Origin: Cololabis saira
Lineage: Eukaryota > Chordata > Actinopteri > Beloniformes > Belonidae
Assembly: GCF_033807715.1 (NCBI RefSeq)
Contig: NC_084601.1
Span: forward strand, 16,918,690-16,982,689
DNA length: 64,000 nucleotides
Direction of reading: 5' to 3'
Part shown: positions 46,007-55,262 of the stretch, piece after piece
Position numbering within the stretch: the first letter of the stretch is position 1
Layout: each line of letters opens with the position of its first letter
Notes under the pieces: model-generated
Databases searched by the model: none
What the model was told of the DNA's origin: nothing
What the model saw: only the letters and a program-made list of their open reading frames with translations
Made by a program: the position numbers and the translations under genes

Positions 46007-46641
46007 CAGTGGGGAGAAGTATTTGATACACTGCCAATTTTGCAGGTTATCCCACTTGCAAAGCATGTAGAAGTCTGTAATTTTTATCATAGGTACTCTT
46101 CAACTGTGAGTGACAGAATCTAAAAAAAAAATCCAGAAAATCACATTGTATGATTTTTAAGTAATTAATTTGCATTTTATTGCATGACATAAGTATTTGA
46201 TCACCTGTCAACCAGTAAGACTTCCGGCTCTCACAGACCTGTTAGTTCTTCTTTAAGAAGCCCTCCTGTTCTCCACTCATTACCTGTATTAACTGCACCT
46301 GTTTGAACTCGTTACCTGTATAAAAGACACCTGTCCACACACTCAATCAAACAAACTCCAACCTCTCCACAATGGCCAAGACCAGAGAGCTGTGTAAGGA
46401 CATCAGGGATACAATAGTAGACCTGCACAAGGCTGGGATGGGCTACAGGACAATAGGCAAGCAGCTTGGTGAGAAGGCAACAACTGTTGGCACAATTATT
46501 AGAAAATGGAAGAAGTTCAAGATGACGGTCAATCTCCCTCGGTCTGGGGCTCCATGCAAAATCTCACCTCGTGGGGCATCAATGATCATGAGGAAGGTGA
46601 GGGATCAGCCCAGAACTACACAGCAGGACCTGGTCAATGAC
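46007..46641 (+). mobile_element. Truncated Tc1/mariner transposon
   Basis: It starts CAGTGGGGAGAAGTATTTGA right after a TA dinucleotide (46005-46006), the Tc1 target. A terminal region and then the start of a transposase follow. The sequence leaves the Tc1 consensus at about 46641, where another repeat (AGTGGTGGGCAGTGC) begins, so the 3' two thirds and the right TIR are missing. Confidence 0.8.
46372..46641 (+). pseudogene. Tc1 transposase, N-terminal DNA-binding part only
   Basis: It starts [20 protein letters not shown], then [20 protein letters not shown], the first helix-turn-helix of the paired-like domain. IIRKWKKF, the basic linker [15 protein letters not shown] and the second helix-turn-helix region ([17 protein letters not shown]) follow. 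The DDE catalytic domain is absent. The open frame continues to 46770 with unrelated residues from the adjoining repeat. It cannot transpose; a DNA-binding peptide is conceivable but unsupported. Confidence 0.8.
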
Positions 46642-46989
46642 CAGTGGTGGGCAGTGCATTTCACACTTAGGCCTTCAGTGATGTCCAACTTAATCAATAA
46701 ATACCTTTTAATTATCCCAGCATTTATAACACCAGGACTGGAGAGTAGTAACACACTTAAGCACTACTAGGAATTGCATCACCTCAGTTGTGTACAAAAT
46801 GGGCTACTATCTGCAGCATTTTAAAAATCAACAAACCTGCATCAGCTATTAAAACATATCTGGTATGCTACTGTCAAAACTTAAAAATAAAAGGATCTTT
46901 AAAATTATCTTTAAAAAAAAAAAAGCATCAAACAATGATGAGAAAACTGGCGTATAGGCTTCTGGCCTTTTGTTGCTGGTACATCTGAG
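46642..46989. repeat. Unclassified dispersed repeat
   Basis: It begins AGTGGTGGGCAGTGCATTTC at the Tc1 breakpoint and continues in AT-rich sequence to an A run at 46911-46924. The sharp junction and A-rich end suggest an inserted element, but no family is assigned. Confidence 0.35.
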
Positions 46990-47140
46990 TTATAAAAATA
47001 ATTAAAGCTGCAAGCAGCGATGAACGGGCCCTCGCACCCTTGTGCACGTTCAGGCTGCAGTGGAAGCGCTTGTATGACTTGCATGTAGATTCTACAGGCC
47101 TGGACATTTAGCGGATGACACCACCCACGACTCTCTATAG
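46990..47140. repeat. Left part of older dispersed repeat split by hAT
   Basis: GCTGCAAGCAGCGATGAACG, GGCCCTCGCACCC and GATGACACCACCCACGACTC belong to a common fish repeat. It stops at CTCTATAG (47133-47140) and its natural continuation (CAAACCATTCAAAAGTTATG) reappears at 50101, after the hAT element. Confidence 0.65.
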
Positions 47141-47646
47141 TATATAGTATATATAGAGTCGAACCACTCACAGCTGTTGTTGCCATTTGTTAATTAGGTT
47201 ATAGAAAGAGGCGTTGCTGAATATTTTCATTCTTATTTTTAGTTTTTCAAACAGAATACCTGCGACATTAATATCAGCAGTTTTTCATGTTGTTTATTTG
47301 ACATTTGTATGTGCCGTGTGATGGTGCAAAGTTTTGGATAAAAACGAAGTCATGTTTAAATGTATTGTGTTATGTGTTTCTCACTATCATGTTTCTTATT
47401 CAGGTCTCTCTTAGAAAAGAGACCGTACCGGCCTCAATTGATGCGTGCGCGAAAGGTTATCCATCAAGCTCCACAATGATGATCATGTTAACATTAAATC
47501 AGATAGCCTATATTTGTCCGGGACATTTCTCTGTGGGACGGGAGAAGACAAAAAATCCAGGCACCTCTATTATTGTGGGGGCACGAATTCTCCGAGTTTT
47601 GCGTGACGGTGTAACACGCACGTTGCAGGTGCGGGCTGTAGGCTGC

Positions 47647-47753
47647 TTTATGGTTCCGCGTTACACCAACGCAGAGCTAACGGCAGCGTACGGTGCGCGT
47701 CGCCGCGTACCGTACGCCGTAGGCTCTGCGTCGATTTAACGCGGAACCATAAA
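47647..47753. mobile_element. Short palindromic MITE nested in hAT
   Basis: TTTATGGTTCCGCGTTA (47647-47663) is the exact reverse complement of 47737-47753. The inside is also largely self-complementary and CG-rich (GTACGGTGCGCG, CGCGTACCGTAC). It shares the TTATGGTTC(C/T)GCGT core with the elements at 5838-6573 and 58391-58454. Outer borders are not certain. Confidence 0.65.
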
Positions 47754-47919
47754 TCCGGCTTAATGGTCAGAGAAGCGCGCCGCGGGATGAAAAAAAAAAA
47801 GGTCCCGCGCAGGGCTCTACGGGTCACTCTACGGGTCAAAGGTTATGTCAAAGGTCAGCGTGCAGGTGTTGATGTAGAGAGCGGGATTTTGTGTCTGTTA
47901 ACTGCTGCTAACAACAAGG

Positions 47920-49746
47920 ATGTCTTTTTCAAAAGCAAAAAGGAAAGTGGATGATGAACACAGACAGTTTCAAGAGAGATGGACATTGCAGTATTTTTTT
48001 GTGGAGTTCAGTGGAAATGCGACCTGTCTTATATGCAAGGAAAAAGTGGCTGTTCTTAAAGAATATAATCTCAAACGTCACTACTCGACTAGACACGGAG
48101 AACAGTATGAGAAGTTCCAGGGAGATGAGAGGAATCAACGAGCAATGCAGCTACAGAGAGGGCTGTCATCTCAGCAAAATCTGTTCCATAAAGCCAAGAA
48201 GGAAGCTGATTCTGCTGTTGAAGCCAGTTATGTGGTGAGTGAATTAATTGCCAAATCCGGAAAACCATTCACCGAAGGACAGTTTTTGAAGGACTGCATG
48301 TTGAAAGTTGCTAATGTCCTGTGTCCGGAAAAGACGAGCTTGTTTAGCAATATTTCTCTGTCGGCAAACACCGTTGCAGAGCGGATCAGCGAGTTGTCAA
48401 GTGACATCTACCAGCAGTTACGGAGAAAAGCTAGCGCTTTCACTGCATACTCCGTGGCGCTTGATGAAGGCACAGATAAAACCGACACTGCTCAACTAGC
48501 CATTTTCATCAGGGGGATAAATGAACAATTCGAAGTGACAGAAGAGTTACTGAGTGTGTCTCCAATGCACGGACGGACTACAGCCAAAGACATCTTTCAG
48601 ACTCTGTGTGACGCGATGGAACGCGCTGGGTTGCCATGGAAGCGACTGGTGGGCGTGACCACTGACGGGGCCCCTTCAATGACAGGTCAAAAAAACGGAC
48701 TGGTAGCGCTGGTGCAGAGGAAGTTAGCGGAGGAAAATGCAGATCCAGCAATTGTTTTGCACTGCATCATTCACCAACAGACGCTGTGCAGCAAATGCCT
48801 CAAATATGAACATGTCATGTCCGTTGTCCTGAAATGTATTAATTACATTAGGTCCAGGAGCTTACAGCACCGCCAGTTTCAGGCCTTTTTAGAGGAAATT
48901 GAGGCAGCATATGGTGATGTGCTTTATTTTACTGAGGTGCGCTGGCTTAGCAGAGGAAATGTGCTCAAAAGATTTTTTGAGTTAAGATCAGAGGTGAAGA
49001 GGTTCCTGGATGATGGCAGAATGGATGTCCCTGAATTAGATGATCCAAAATGGGTCATGGACCTTGCATTCCTAGTGGACATCACACGTGAGCTGAACAT
49101 CCTTAACCTGAAGCTGCAGGGCCCTGGTCAGCTTGTCACAGCAGCTTATGAAAGTGTAAAAGCCTTCACCACAAAGCTGAAACTATGGAAAACTCAGCTT
49201 CCTGCGAAAAACCTCAGTCATTTCAACACATGCAGATGTCTTGTGGAGGAGGGTGCAGCATTCAGTGGTGATGAATATGCTTCTGCAATTGAAAGCCTAC
49301 TGCAGGAATTTGCCCTGCGCTTTGCCGACTTTAAGGCACATCGTGACACTTTCCAGCTGTTTGCAGACCCCTTCTCAGCTGATGTGGAGAGTGTCCCCAG
49401 TGTGTTGCAAATGGAAGTGATTGATTTACAGTGCAACGGTGCACTGAAAAATAAATTCAGAGATGCACAGGGAGAAGCAGACAAGACTGGACAATTTCTG
49501 AGGGAATTAGGTCCATCCTTCCCAGAGCTGTCCAAAGTATTCAGTCGGGTTTTATGTCTTTTTGGGAGCACATATGTGTGTGAGAAACTTTTCTCAACTA
49601 TGAACTATAATAAGTGCAAGTACAGGTCCAGGCTTAGTAATGCCCATCTTGAAGCTGTACTCAGGGTTTCAACTGCGACCTCCATAAGGGCAAATGTAGC
49701 TCATCTGTGTGAGCAGAAGCGCTGTGTAGTGTCTGGCAAAAAATAG
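47920..49746 (+). CDS. hAT transposase-like protein (GTF2IRD2/ZBED/Charlie type), intact 608-codon frame
   Basis: A single uninterrupted frame starts MSFSKAKRKVDDEHRQFQER, the usual start of this family. A BED-like zinc finger is at about 25-60 (C36, C39, H54, H59) with the conserved LKEYNLKRHYSTRH. The RNase H-like core has Asp182 in VALDEGTDKTD and Asp249 in VGVTTDGAPSM, then LHCIIHQQTLCSK (281-292) and the EVRWLSRGNVLKRFFEL block with the R341-W342 pair. The C-terminal hATC dimerisation segment is at about 545-585 (FGSTYVCEKLFSTMN, RSRLSNAHLEAVLR). Length is full for the family. Nothing is broken, so the copy is young or under selection. Host fusion is not seen. Whether it is active or domesticated cannot be decided from this copy. 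Confidence 0.9.
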   Translation: MSFSKAKRKVDDEHRQFQERWTLQYFFVEFSGNATCLICKEKVAVLKEYNLKRHYSTRHGEQYEKFQGDERNQRAMQLQRGLSSQQNLFHKAKKEADSAVEASYVVSELIAKSGKPFTEGQFLKDCMLKVANVLCPEKTSLFSNISLSANTVAERISELSSDIYQQLRRKASAFTAYSVALDEGTDKTDTAQLAIFIRGINEQFEVTEELLSVSPMHGRTTAKDIFQTLCDAMERAGLPWKRLVGVTTDGAPSMTGQKNGLVALVQRKLAEENADPAIVLHCIIHQQTLCSKCLKYEHVMSVVLKCINYIRSRSLQHRQFQAFLEEIEAAYGDVLYFTEVRWLSRGNVLKRFFELRSEVKRFLDDGRMDVPELDDPKWVMDLAFLVDITRELNILNLKLQGPGQLVTAAYESVKAFTTKLKLWKTQLPAKNLSHFNTCRCLVEEGAAFSGDEYASAIESLLQEFALRFADFKAHRDTFQLFADPFSADVESVPSVLQMEVIDLQCNGALKNKFRDAQGEADKTGQFLRELGPSFPELSKVFSRVLCLFGSTYVCEKLFSTMNYNKCKYRSRLSNAHLEAVLRVSTATSIRANVAHLCEQKRCVVSGKK

Positions 49747-50100
49747 AAAAGAGGTACAAATGTACAAATGTGACTGCATTTCTTAGTTGATTGTTCGGTT
49801 TCAGTAAGGTGTGCAAGATAATTCAAAGTAAGGGAAAATTATTTTGTTGTGTTCAAAAACCTGTTAAAAAATTGTTGTGTTAAAAAACCTGTTAAAAAAT
49901 TATATAATTGTATTTTGCTGTTCAGTATGTCATGTAAAAAGTTGTTGAAGTTGTTCATGTCGAAAAAGAAGTAAAAATTTCAGACGCATTGCACTTTCTT
50001 GTCATCTTGTTTCTTGTGAACGCTGAAGTGGCCCTCTTATGAGATGACAATACTTGCAGTGGCCCCAAGGCAATTTGAGGTTGAGACCCCTGCTCTATAC

Positions 50101-50300
50101 CAAACCATTCAAAAGTTATGGCAGAAAATAGGGACTATCAAATATCGACCAATCAGATGAAGGGGCAGGGTAATTTGCACCAATTTTGTTCAAGGACTCA
50201 AAACCGAGTCCGATGACACCACCCACGAGTCTTTATGTCAAACCATTCAAAACTTATGGCAGAAAGTAGGAACTATCAAATACATTTTTTATTTACTTAC
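50101..50300. repeat. Right part of older dispersed repeat, with internal duplication
   Basis: CAAACCATTCAAAAGTTATG continues the repeat interrupted at 47140. A second related copy follows at 50213-50290 (GATGACACCACCCACGAGTC ... CAAACCATTCAAAACTTATG), so the repeat has about 110-120 bp internal periodicity. Confidence 0.65.
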
Positions 50301-51205
50301 CCTAAATATCTAAAAGTATTCATATTCTCTTCATGTCATATTATGCTTCTTCCAGTGCTGTTTATTTTAGGTTAGAGTTTTTCTCCAATCAGAATTCAGC
50401 TATCTCATGTTGCCAGGCTGTATGAAATCTGCCCGAGCCTTCAGAATCAACAGTGCGGGCGTCTGTGCGCTGAGAAACGGGCAAACACAGTTGATAGACA
50501 GTTGCGATAGCCAATCAGATCACGAGTTGTGTCAGCAAGGCCCTCTAGCTGTCCTCACGCTGAACGTGACATTTATGCATCCTGTGATTGGATATCGATA
50601 CCTACGGAGGGACACAGCCGTTTTGGTGAGTGCAATTTTTTTTTTTAATATGTTTTTAATTTATTTTGTTCATATCAAATCCATGAAAATGGAACAATAA
50701 AAATCTTGCCCTTCTGCAATGTAAGTAAATAATGTGGCGCATTGGAGCAGCTGTGTGGTTGTAAACAAAGCAACAGGTTGCAGAAAGCCGTGATACGTAA
50801 CGTTCTGACATGAAAAAGTTTTTCACAAAGAGACGTGTTTATTGTGTCTCTGTCGCCAAAGTAAGGCCCTCTTGTTAAGTGTCTTTCTGATGTTAAACTG
50901 CAATTTTGCAATTTATGATCCTGATATCCTGGTTATGTTCGGCCAGCAGAGAAGGCTTTCTGGCCCTGACGGCCCCCTCCTTTCATATCAGAGCTTCTGC
51001 AGTGAATTGATTAGTGATTAATGACACCTGCAGCTGAAGGGAAGAGAGTGAGAAGCGGGACAGTTTTTTGACCGCAATGGGCAGATCGCACAATTATCAT
51101 AAGAAGCTTTTTGTCTTTTTATGGATAATTCTTGCAACAGTATAATCTGCTGAATTATTATTAAATTGCATCAACTTGGAAGTGACGTCTGTCTTTTGTT
51201 TTTGA
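50301..51205. other. Intergenic, nothing recognised
   Basis: No supported gene. A 97-codon frame at 50407-50700 lacks recognisable features. Confidence 0.45.
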
Positions 51206-51213
51206 CTGTTGAC

Positions 51214-51925
51214 CAGTGGCGTCAATTCAGTGGAAGCTAAGGTATGGCAAGGTTACGAGTCACAGAACTTAACTAGAGTATCAATCAACACGTCCAGCAA
51301 ATACTCATCACAGAAGTCTGCTATGTAGCTTATCTGTGTGGTCAAGAAAATTGGAACTTTTTCAAATGCAGTCTCGCTCACTGCAAAAACTCAAAACCTT
51401 ACCAGGAATATTTGTAATATATTTATAGTTAAAATGTCTAATTTTTAGTCAAAAAATCTCATTACACTTAAAACAAGAGTCATTACCAGAAAAAATAACT
51501 TGTTATTTCACCATTTTCACCTGTTTCAAGTAAATTTTCACTTGAAATAAGTAGAAAAATATGCCAGTGGGACAAGATTTATCTTCTCATTACAAGCAAA
51601 ACAATCTTGTTCCATTGGCAGATTTTTCTACTTATTTTAAGTGAAAATCTACTTGAAACAGGTGAAAATGGTTGTTTTTGAGTCTTGTCTTAAATGTAAT
51701 GAGATTAAAAAAAAATGAGACTAAAAATGAGACATTTTAACTAGAAATAAAACAAATATTCTTGTTAAGATTTTGAGTTTTTGCAGTGTAATAACTAGTG
51801 AAATCGATCATGTTGTTCTTATTTGCATTTGTAGTTATTCCATAAATGTATTTAAAAAAAAAAACATTTACATTTAACCCTTGAAGCAAAGGTGTGGCGG
51901 CTGCCATACCCAATTGACGCCCCTG
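51214..51925. mobile_element. Non-autonomous hAT element with perfect 8-bp TSD
   Basis: Left end CAGTGGCGTCAATT and right end AATTGACGCCCCTG are inverted repeats. Both sides carry the identical 8-mer CTGTTGAC (51206-51213 and 51926-51933), the hAT target-duplication length. It has no transposase. A separate foldback element is nested inside at 51379-51788. Confidence 0.85.
51379..51788. mobile_element. Foldback MITE (TIR CACTGCAAAAACTCAAAA)
   Basis: It begins CACTGCAAAAACTCAAAA and ends with the near-perfect reverse complement. Most of its 410 bp pair with each other, including the internal arms TTTTCACTTGAAATAAGTAG and CTACTTATTTTAAGTGAAAA. The flanking 8-mers do not match, so the target duplication was not found. 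The full-length inverted repeat would form a long hairpin RNA if transcribed. Confidence 0.75.
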
Positions 51926-51933
51926 CTGTTGAC

Positions 51934-52845
51934 CCGCTCAGTAGCTGCTCACAAAAGTTTGTAAGAGAAGCCGCAACAGTACTCTTCAAATCCCTGAAGA
52001 CACCCTGCTTTCAGGAGGTGAGCACTTGGGACCACAACCCCATGTGTTTGTGGCAGATGAAGCCCTTCACCTCCGCAGGGACCTGATGAGGCCTTTTCCA
52101 GGAGCCAACCTCTGTCCCAGGTAACGGGTCTTCAACTACAACTACAAGTATATATGGAGTATACTTTTGGTATTCTGTCCTCCTCTCTGTGGCAATTTGA
52201 GAATAGCAGGGAGCAACAATGCTGCGTGTGAGGGAGATCTACAGCTGAGAGTGCAGTAGCGCGGCAACCCAGGAGATGATAGGTTCTAATATCCATCCAC
52301 CAAAGGTTCTTTTAAGAACCAGCCACTTTAAACTAAGCAGCATATTTTCCTTTTCATGTAGGGCATTTTGTTCCTCATTGTCTGGTTCAGAAATAATATT
52401 GCTCACACCATATATAGTTTAGCATTGTTAGTATTACCAAAGACAGAATCTAATTACAAGTGTCAAAACGTATAATTCAAAATATTGACCTTCTGTTAAT
52501 TGTAGTAATTGTAGCGTTTAACAATAATATAAGATTATTACTACTGGTGAACATTTTGTCTTCTACGTGCTTATATTGTCTCATTAATTCATTTACTCCC
52601 TCGTCCATTACTCAGATGCTGTATTGACTAAACTAACATTTATTTGCTGTTACCACATCCATGAAAAAAGGAAGCATTCAGTGTTGAACAAATAACTATT
52701 TATTTAAACATTTTTGAACTGGATGAACTTGCTTTAAAAAAGAAAACATGGGAGTTCAAAAACAATTATTTTGACCAAAAACCATTACATTACATGCTAC
52801 ATTCATACATACATAACACAGAAAAATCTCTCCATCTGCATATAC

Positions 52846-52847
<2 letters not shown>
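51934..52847. other. Intergenic, nothing recognised
   Basis: AT-rich with no supported gene or repeat. Confidence 0.5.
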
Positions 52848-52889
<42 letters not shown>

Positions 52890-52900
52890 CATACATACAC
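52848..52900. repeat. (TA)n plus (CATA)n microsatellite
   Basis: About eighteen TA units then CATA repeats, the same composite layout as at 45869-46000. Confidence 0.9.
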
Positions 52901-53155
52901 ACAAGGATTTATTTGATTTGTACATTGTTTGACAAGCTACATGGATCTTTACTTATTTTTTATTTTACATCAGCCTTTTACTTACCAGATATGCCAATCA
53001 TTTCAGACACTTTCTTCCATTCTTCAAACTTCTTTTTAATGTGTCTATATATAAATAAAGTGTCATTGTATAATTCTGGGAAACCAGAGACCACAATTAT
53101 TAGTTTTTCTTCCATTTTTGTATTGTTTTTCTCCCGCCTACGCTTTGATATGCCG

Positions 53156-53180
53156 TGACGTCATCACACCGTATAGATAT
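53156..53180 (+). promoter_or_regulatory. Candidate promoter: full CRE and TATA-like site
   Basis: A perfect palindromic CRE, TGACGTCA, at 53156-53163 is followed by GTATAGATAT at 53171-53180. A short open frame with a donor site starts 180 bases downstream. Chance occurrence is possible. Confidence 0.25.
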
Positions 53181-53359
53181 ATTTCTGGAGGTGCCAGTAC
53201 TGAGTAGATCATCTCACACACGGACACCTGCTGAAAACCGGAGAAAGTTTAGAGATTTAGGCGTTTACATTTTAACAGGTTGAGGGTCTTTGCGGACGCA
53301 TTTTTTGTTTTTGTTATATTGAAAGGTTTTTAGTCGATGATCATCTTTGAGTATAGAGA

Positions 53360-53426
53360 ATGTTGATGAGCAAAACAATGTCTGGTGGAGAGCTGCAAGA
53401 AGACGAGACACGACTCAGGAATGAAC
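53360..53426 (+). CDS. Candidate first coding exon, unknown gene
   Basis: ATG opens MLMSKTMSGGELQEDETRLR-NE and then C, followed by gtaata (67 nt, phase 1). The charged, Ser/Gly-containing peptide resembles the short first exons of multi-exon fish gene families, but I do not recognise a family. No downstream exon can be joined with confidence; the exon-like units at 55263-56529 have stops or frame shifts when joined. Confidence 0.2.
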
Positions 53427-55262
53427 GTAATAGTTTTAATACAATTAGCAGAACCTTTCTTTTCTAATATTAGATTTTTCCTTTTTTCTGTTTCCATTTA
53501 ATCAAAACAAGTTTGTATCTTCCAGTTTCAGTTCCAGTTTTAATTCATGAACAAACCTGACCTCTGATGATGTGATTATCGATCTTTATTTCACTGTAAT
53601 ATTACAACAATAAGAAGATAAGGATCATGTATTTGTGTACTATGGCTTTGCAGTACTTACAGTATTTCATGTTTTAAAGGACCACTTGCAATATTATGTT
53701 CAAGGTATTTATGGTATTTTACCACATGTCATTTATCAAAAAAAATATGTGGAGGACACAGGGAGTTTAGTTTGTTAAGAGGAATAGAACTGATATAAAC
53801 CATGTGGTTTTAGAAGATATAGAATAAAAAAGGAGACACATGTCCTCAACTGTCCCAGTGATCAGAGTCACTGTCTTAATGCTTTTGTTTTCTTGATATC
53901 AAAAGTAATCATTGAATATAGACATCTGCGATATCATCCACTGTGGTGCCGATCAGAATGCGTTAGCTGTTATCAATTAATGGTTTCCAGTCCTAAATAT
54001 CCAAAACTGGTTCGTCAGTGGTAATCAGAGCTGTTGTTTTGTTGAAATTAGTAGTTATCACTTAAATCTTTGAGCAACTCGGTACCCTCCACTGTATTAA
54101 TGATCAGAGTCAAAGTTGTAATGCATGTTTTGTTGATGCAGTTGTAAATGTATGATTAAAGGGTTTTTATTGGGCATTGATATTCTCTGTCCTAGATGAA
54201 ATGAAAGCTGTATTTCGTTTTTATGACGAATTATCAGGGAATCCTTGCAGAATGTTTTTATTGTCTGCTGCTTTGTCAATTTCAATCAGTTTCATTGTGT
54301 GAAACCATAAAAGTCGCGTAAGTTCTATGTTTCTAGGTTTTGCGTGTTTATGTTGTTTGAGTTTATTCTGAATTTAATGATTGAAATTTGAGGAGAAAGC
54401 AGCCTCAGTTCTACTGTGTTGTTATGAGTCAGAGTTGTACTGCATGTGAATGTGTTGTTATTAGGAGTTATGATTTAGTACTTTTAAGTCTCGTAATTGG
54501 TCCTTTTATATTCTCACCTGTGTTACTGATAAGTGATAGTTGGAGTTCATTTTATTTTGTTGAAATTAGTAGTTATCAGTGACTTCATGAAAGAATTCAA
54601 TATCCACTGAGCTATGATTTAGTACGTACTCTAAGGCCCTTATTTGGCCCTTTATAGTCACCACTTTACTGCTAAGAGTTAAAGTGGTCATACAAAGTAT
54701 TTTGTTGTTGTGACTATTCATACGCTCTCTTATCTGATCATAAACAAATAATACTGAATCTAAGAACAGCTCCAAGCAGCTTAAGGAGCAGGGATACTGG
54801 ACATGTAAAACGTATCTTGTTAAAGATAAAACATTGTCAAAAAGAGGAATATAAATACAAATGGGGAAAAAAACATGGCAGAATCTATAACAATGAATGA
54901 ATTGAAGCATAAGATTTCTAACCAAACCAGAAGAAAAATACAAGTATTTCTTTGGAAACTTCAAGAGAAACGCTGTAAATTTGATAAACATCAATTAAAC
55001 TATTTCCAAAGATCCAAATCGGACACACACATCTCTTCTCTGGAATAACTGAGATATACTGTGTGGGAACAAATGTTTCTTTCTTCCTACGTGCTTTCAA
55101 AGTGTATTTCACACAGTATATACTGTATATTCTGTGTACTTGATCTTTTTAATGATTTAGGTAACATATATTCTCATCCCTTGTCAGAATACAATTCAAC
55201 CATGAAAAATGTACAATCTCTAAAAACAATGACTTAAACTTGGGCCCTTTTAATGACCTGAG
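53427..55262. repeat. AT-rich region with diverged repeated segments
   Basis: Related phrases recur: GTTGAAATTAGTAGTTATCA at about 54037 and 54560, versions of GATCAGAGTCAAAGTTGTAA near 53862, 54103 and 54426, and GAGTTATGATTTAGTAC or GAGCTATGATTTAGTAC near 54465 and 54610. This indicates an old tandem or dispersed repeat of irregular spacing between 53850 and 54720. No gene is supported. Confidence 0.4.

Larger units (their letters stand above)
47141..50092 (+). mobile_element. hAT-superfamily transposon, near full length
   Basis: The right end GGTTGAGACCCCTG (50079-50092) is a typical hAT terminus (reverse complement CAGGGGTCTCAACC), followed by CTCTATAC. The left flank carries CTCTATAG at 47133-47140, a 7/8 match for the 8-bp target duplication. 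No matching CAGGGG left terminus is visible; instead there is a TA-rich palindromic stretch (47133-47160). The element carries an intact transposase gene and a nested MITE in its 5' part. Confidence 0.7.

Noticed and set aside
47305..47739. 144-codon open frame upstream of the hAT gene
   Set aside because: It crosses the border of a palindromic MITE, so it is a chance frame in non-coding transposon sequence.
54566..54994. 142-codon minus-strand frame, Phe/Leu-rich
   Set aside because: AT-rich repeat DNA with no recognisable domain; hydrophobic content is expected from composition.
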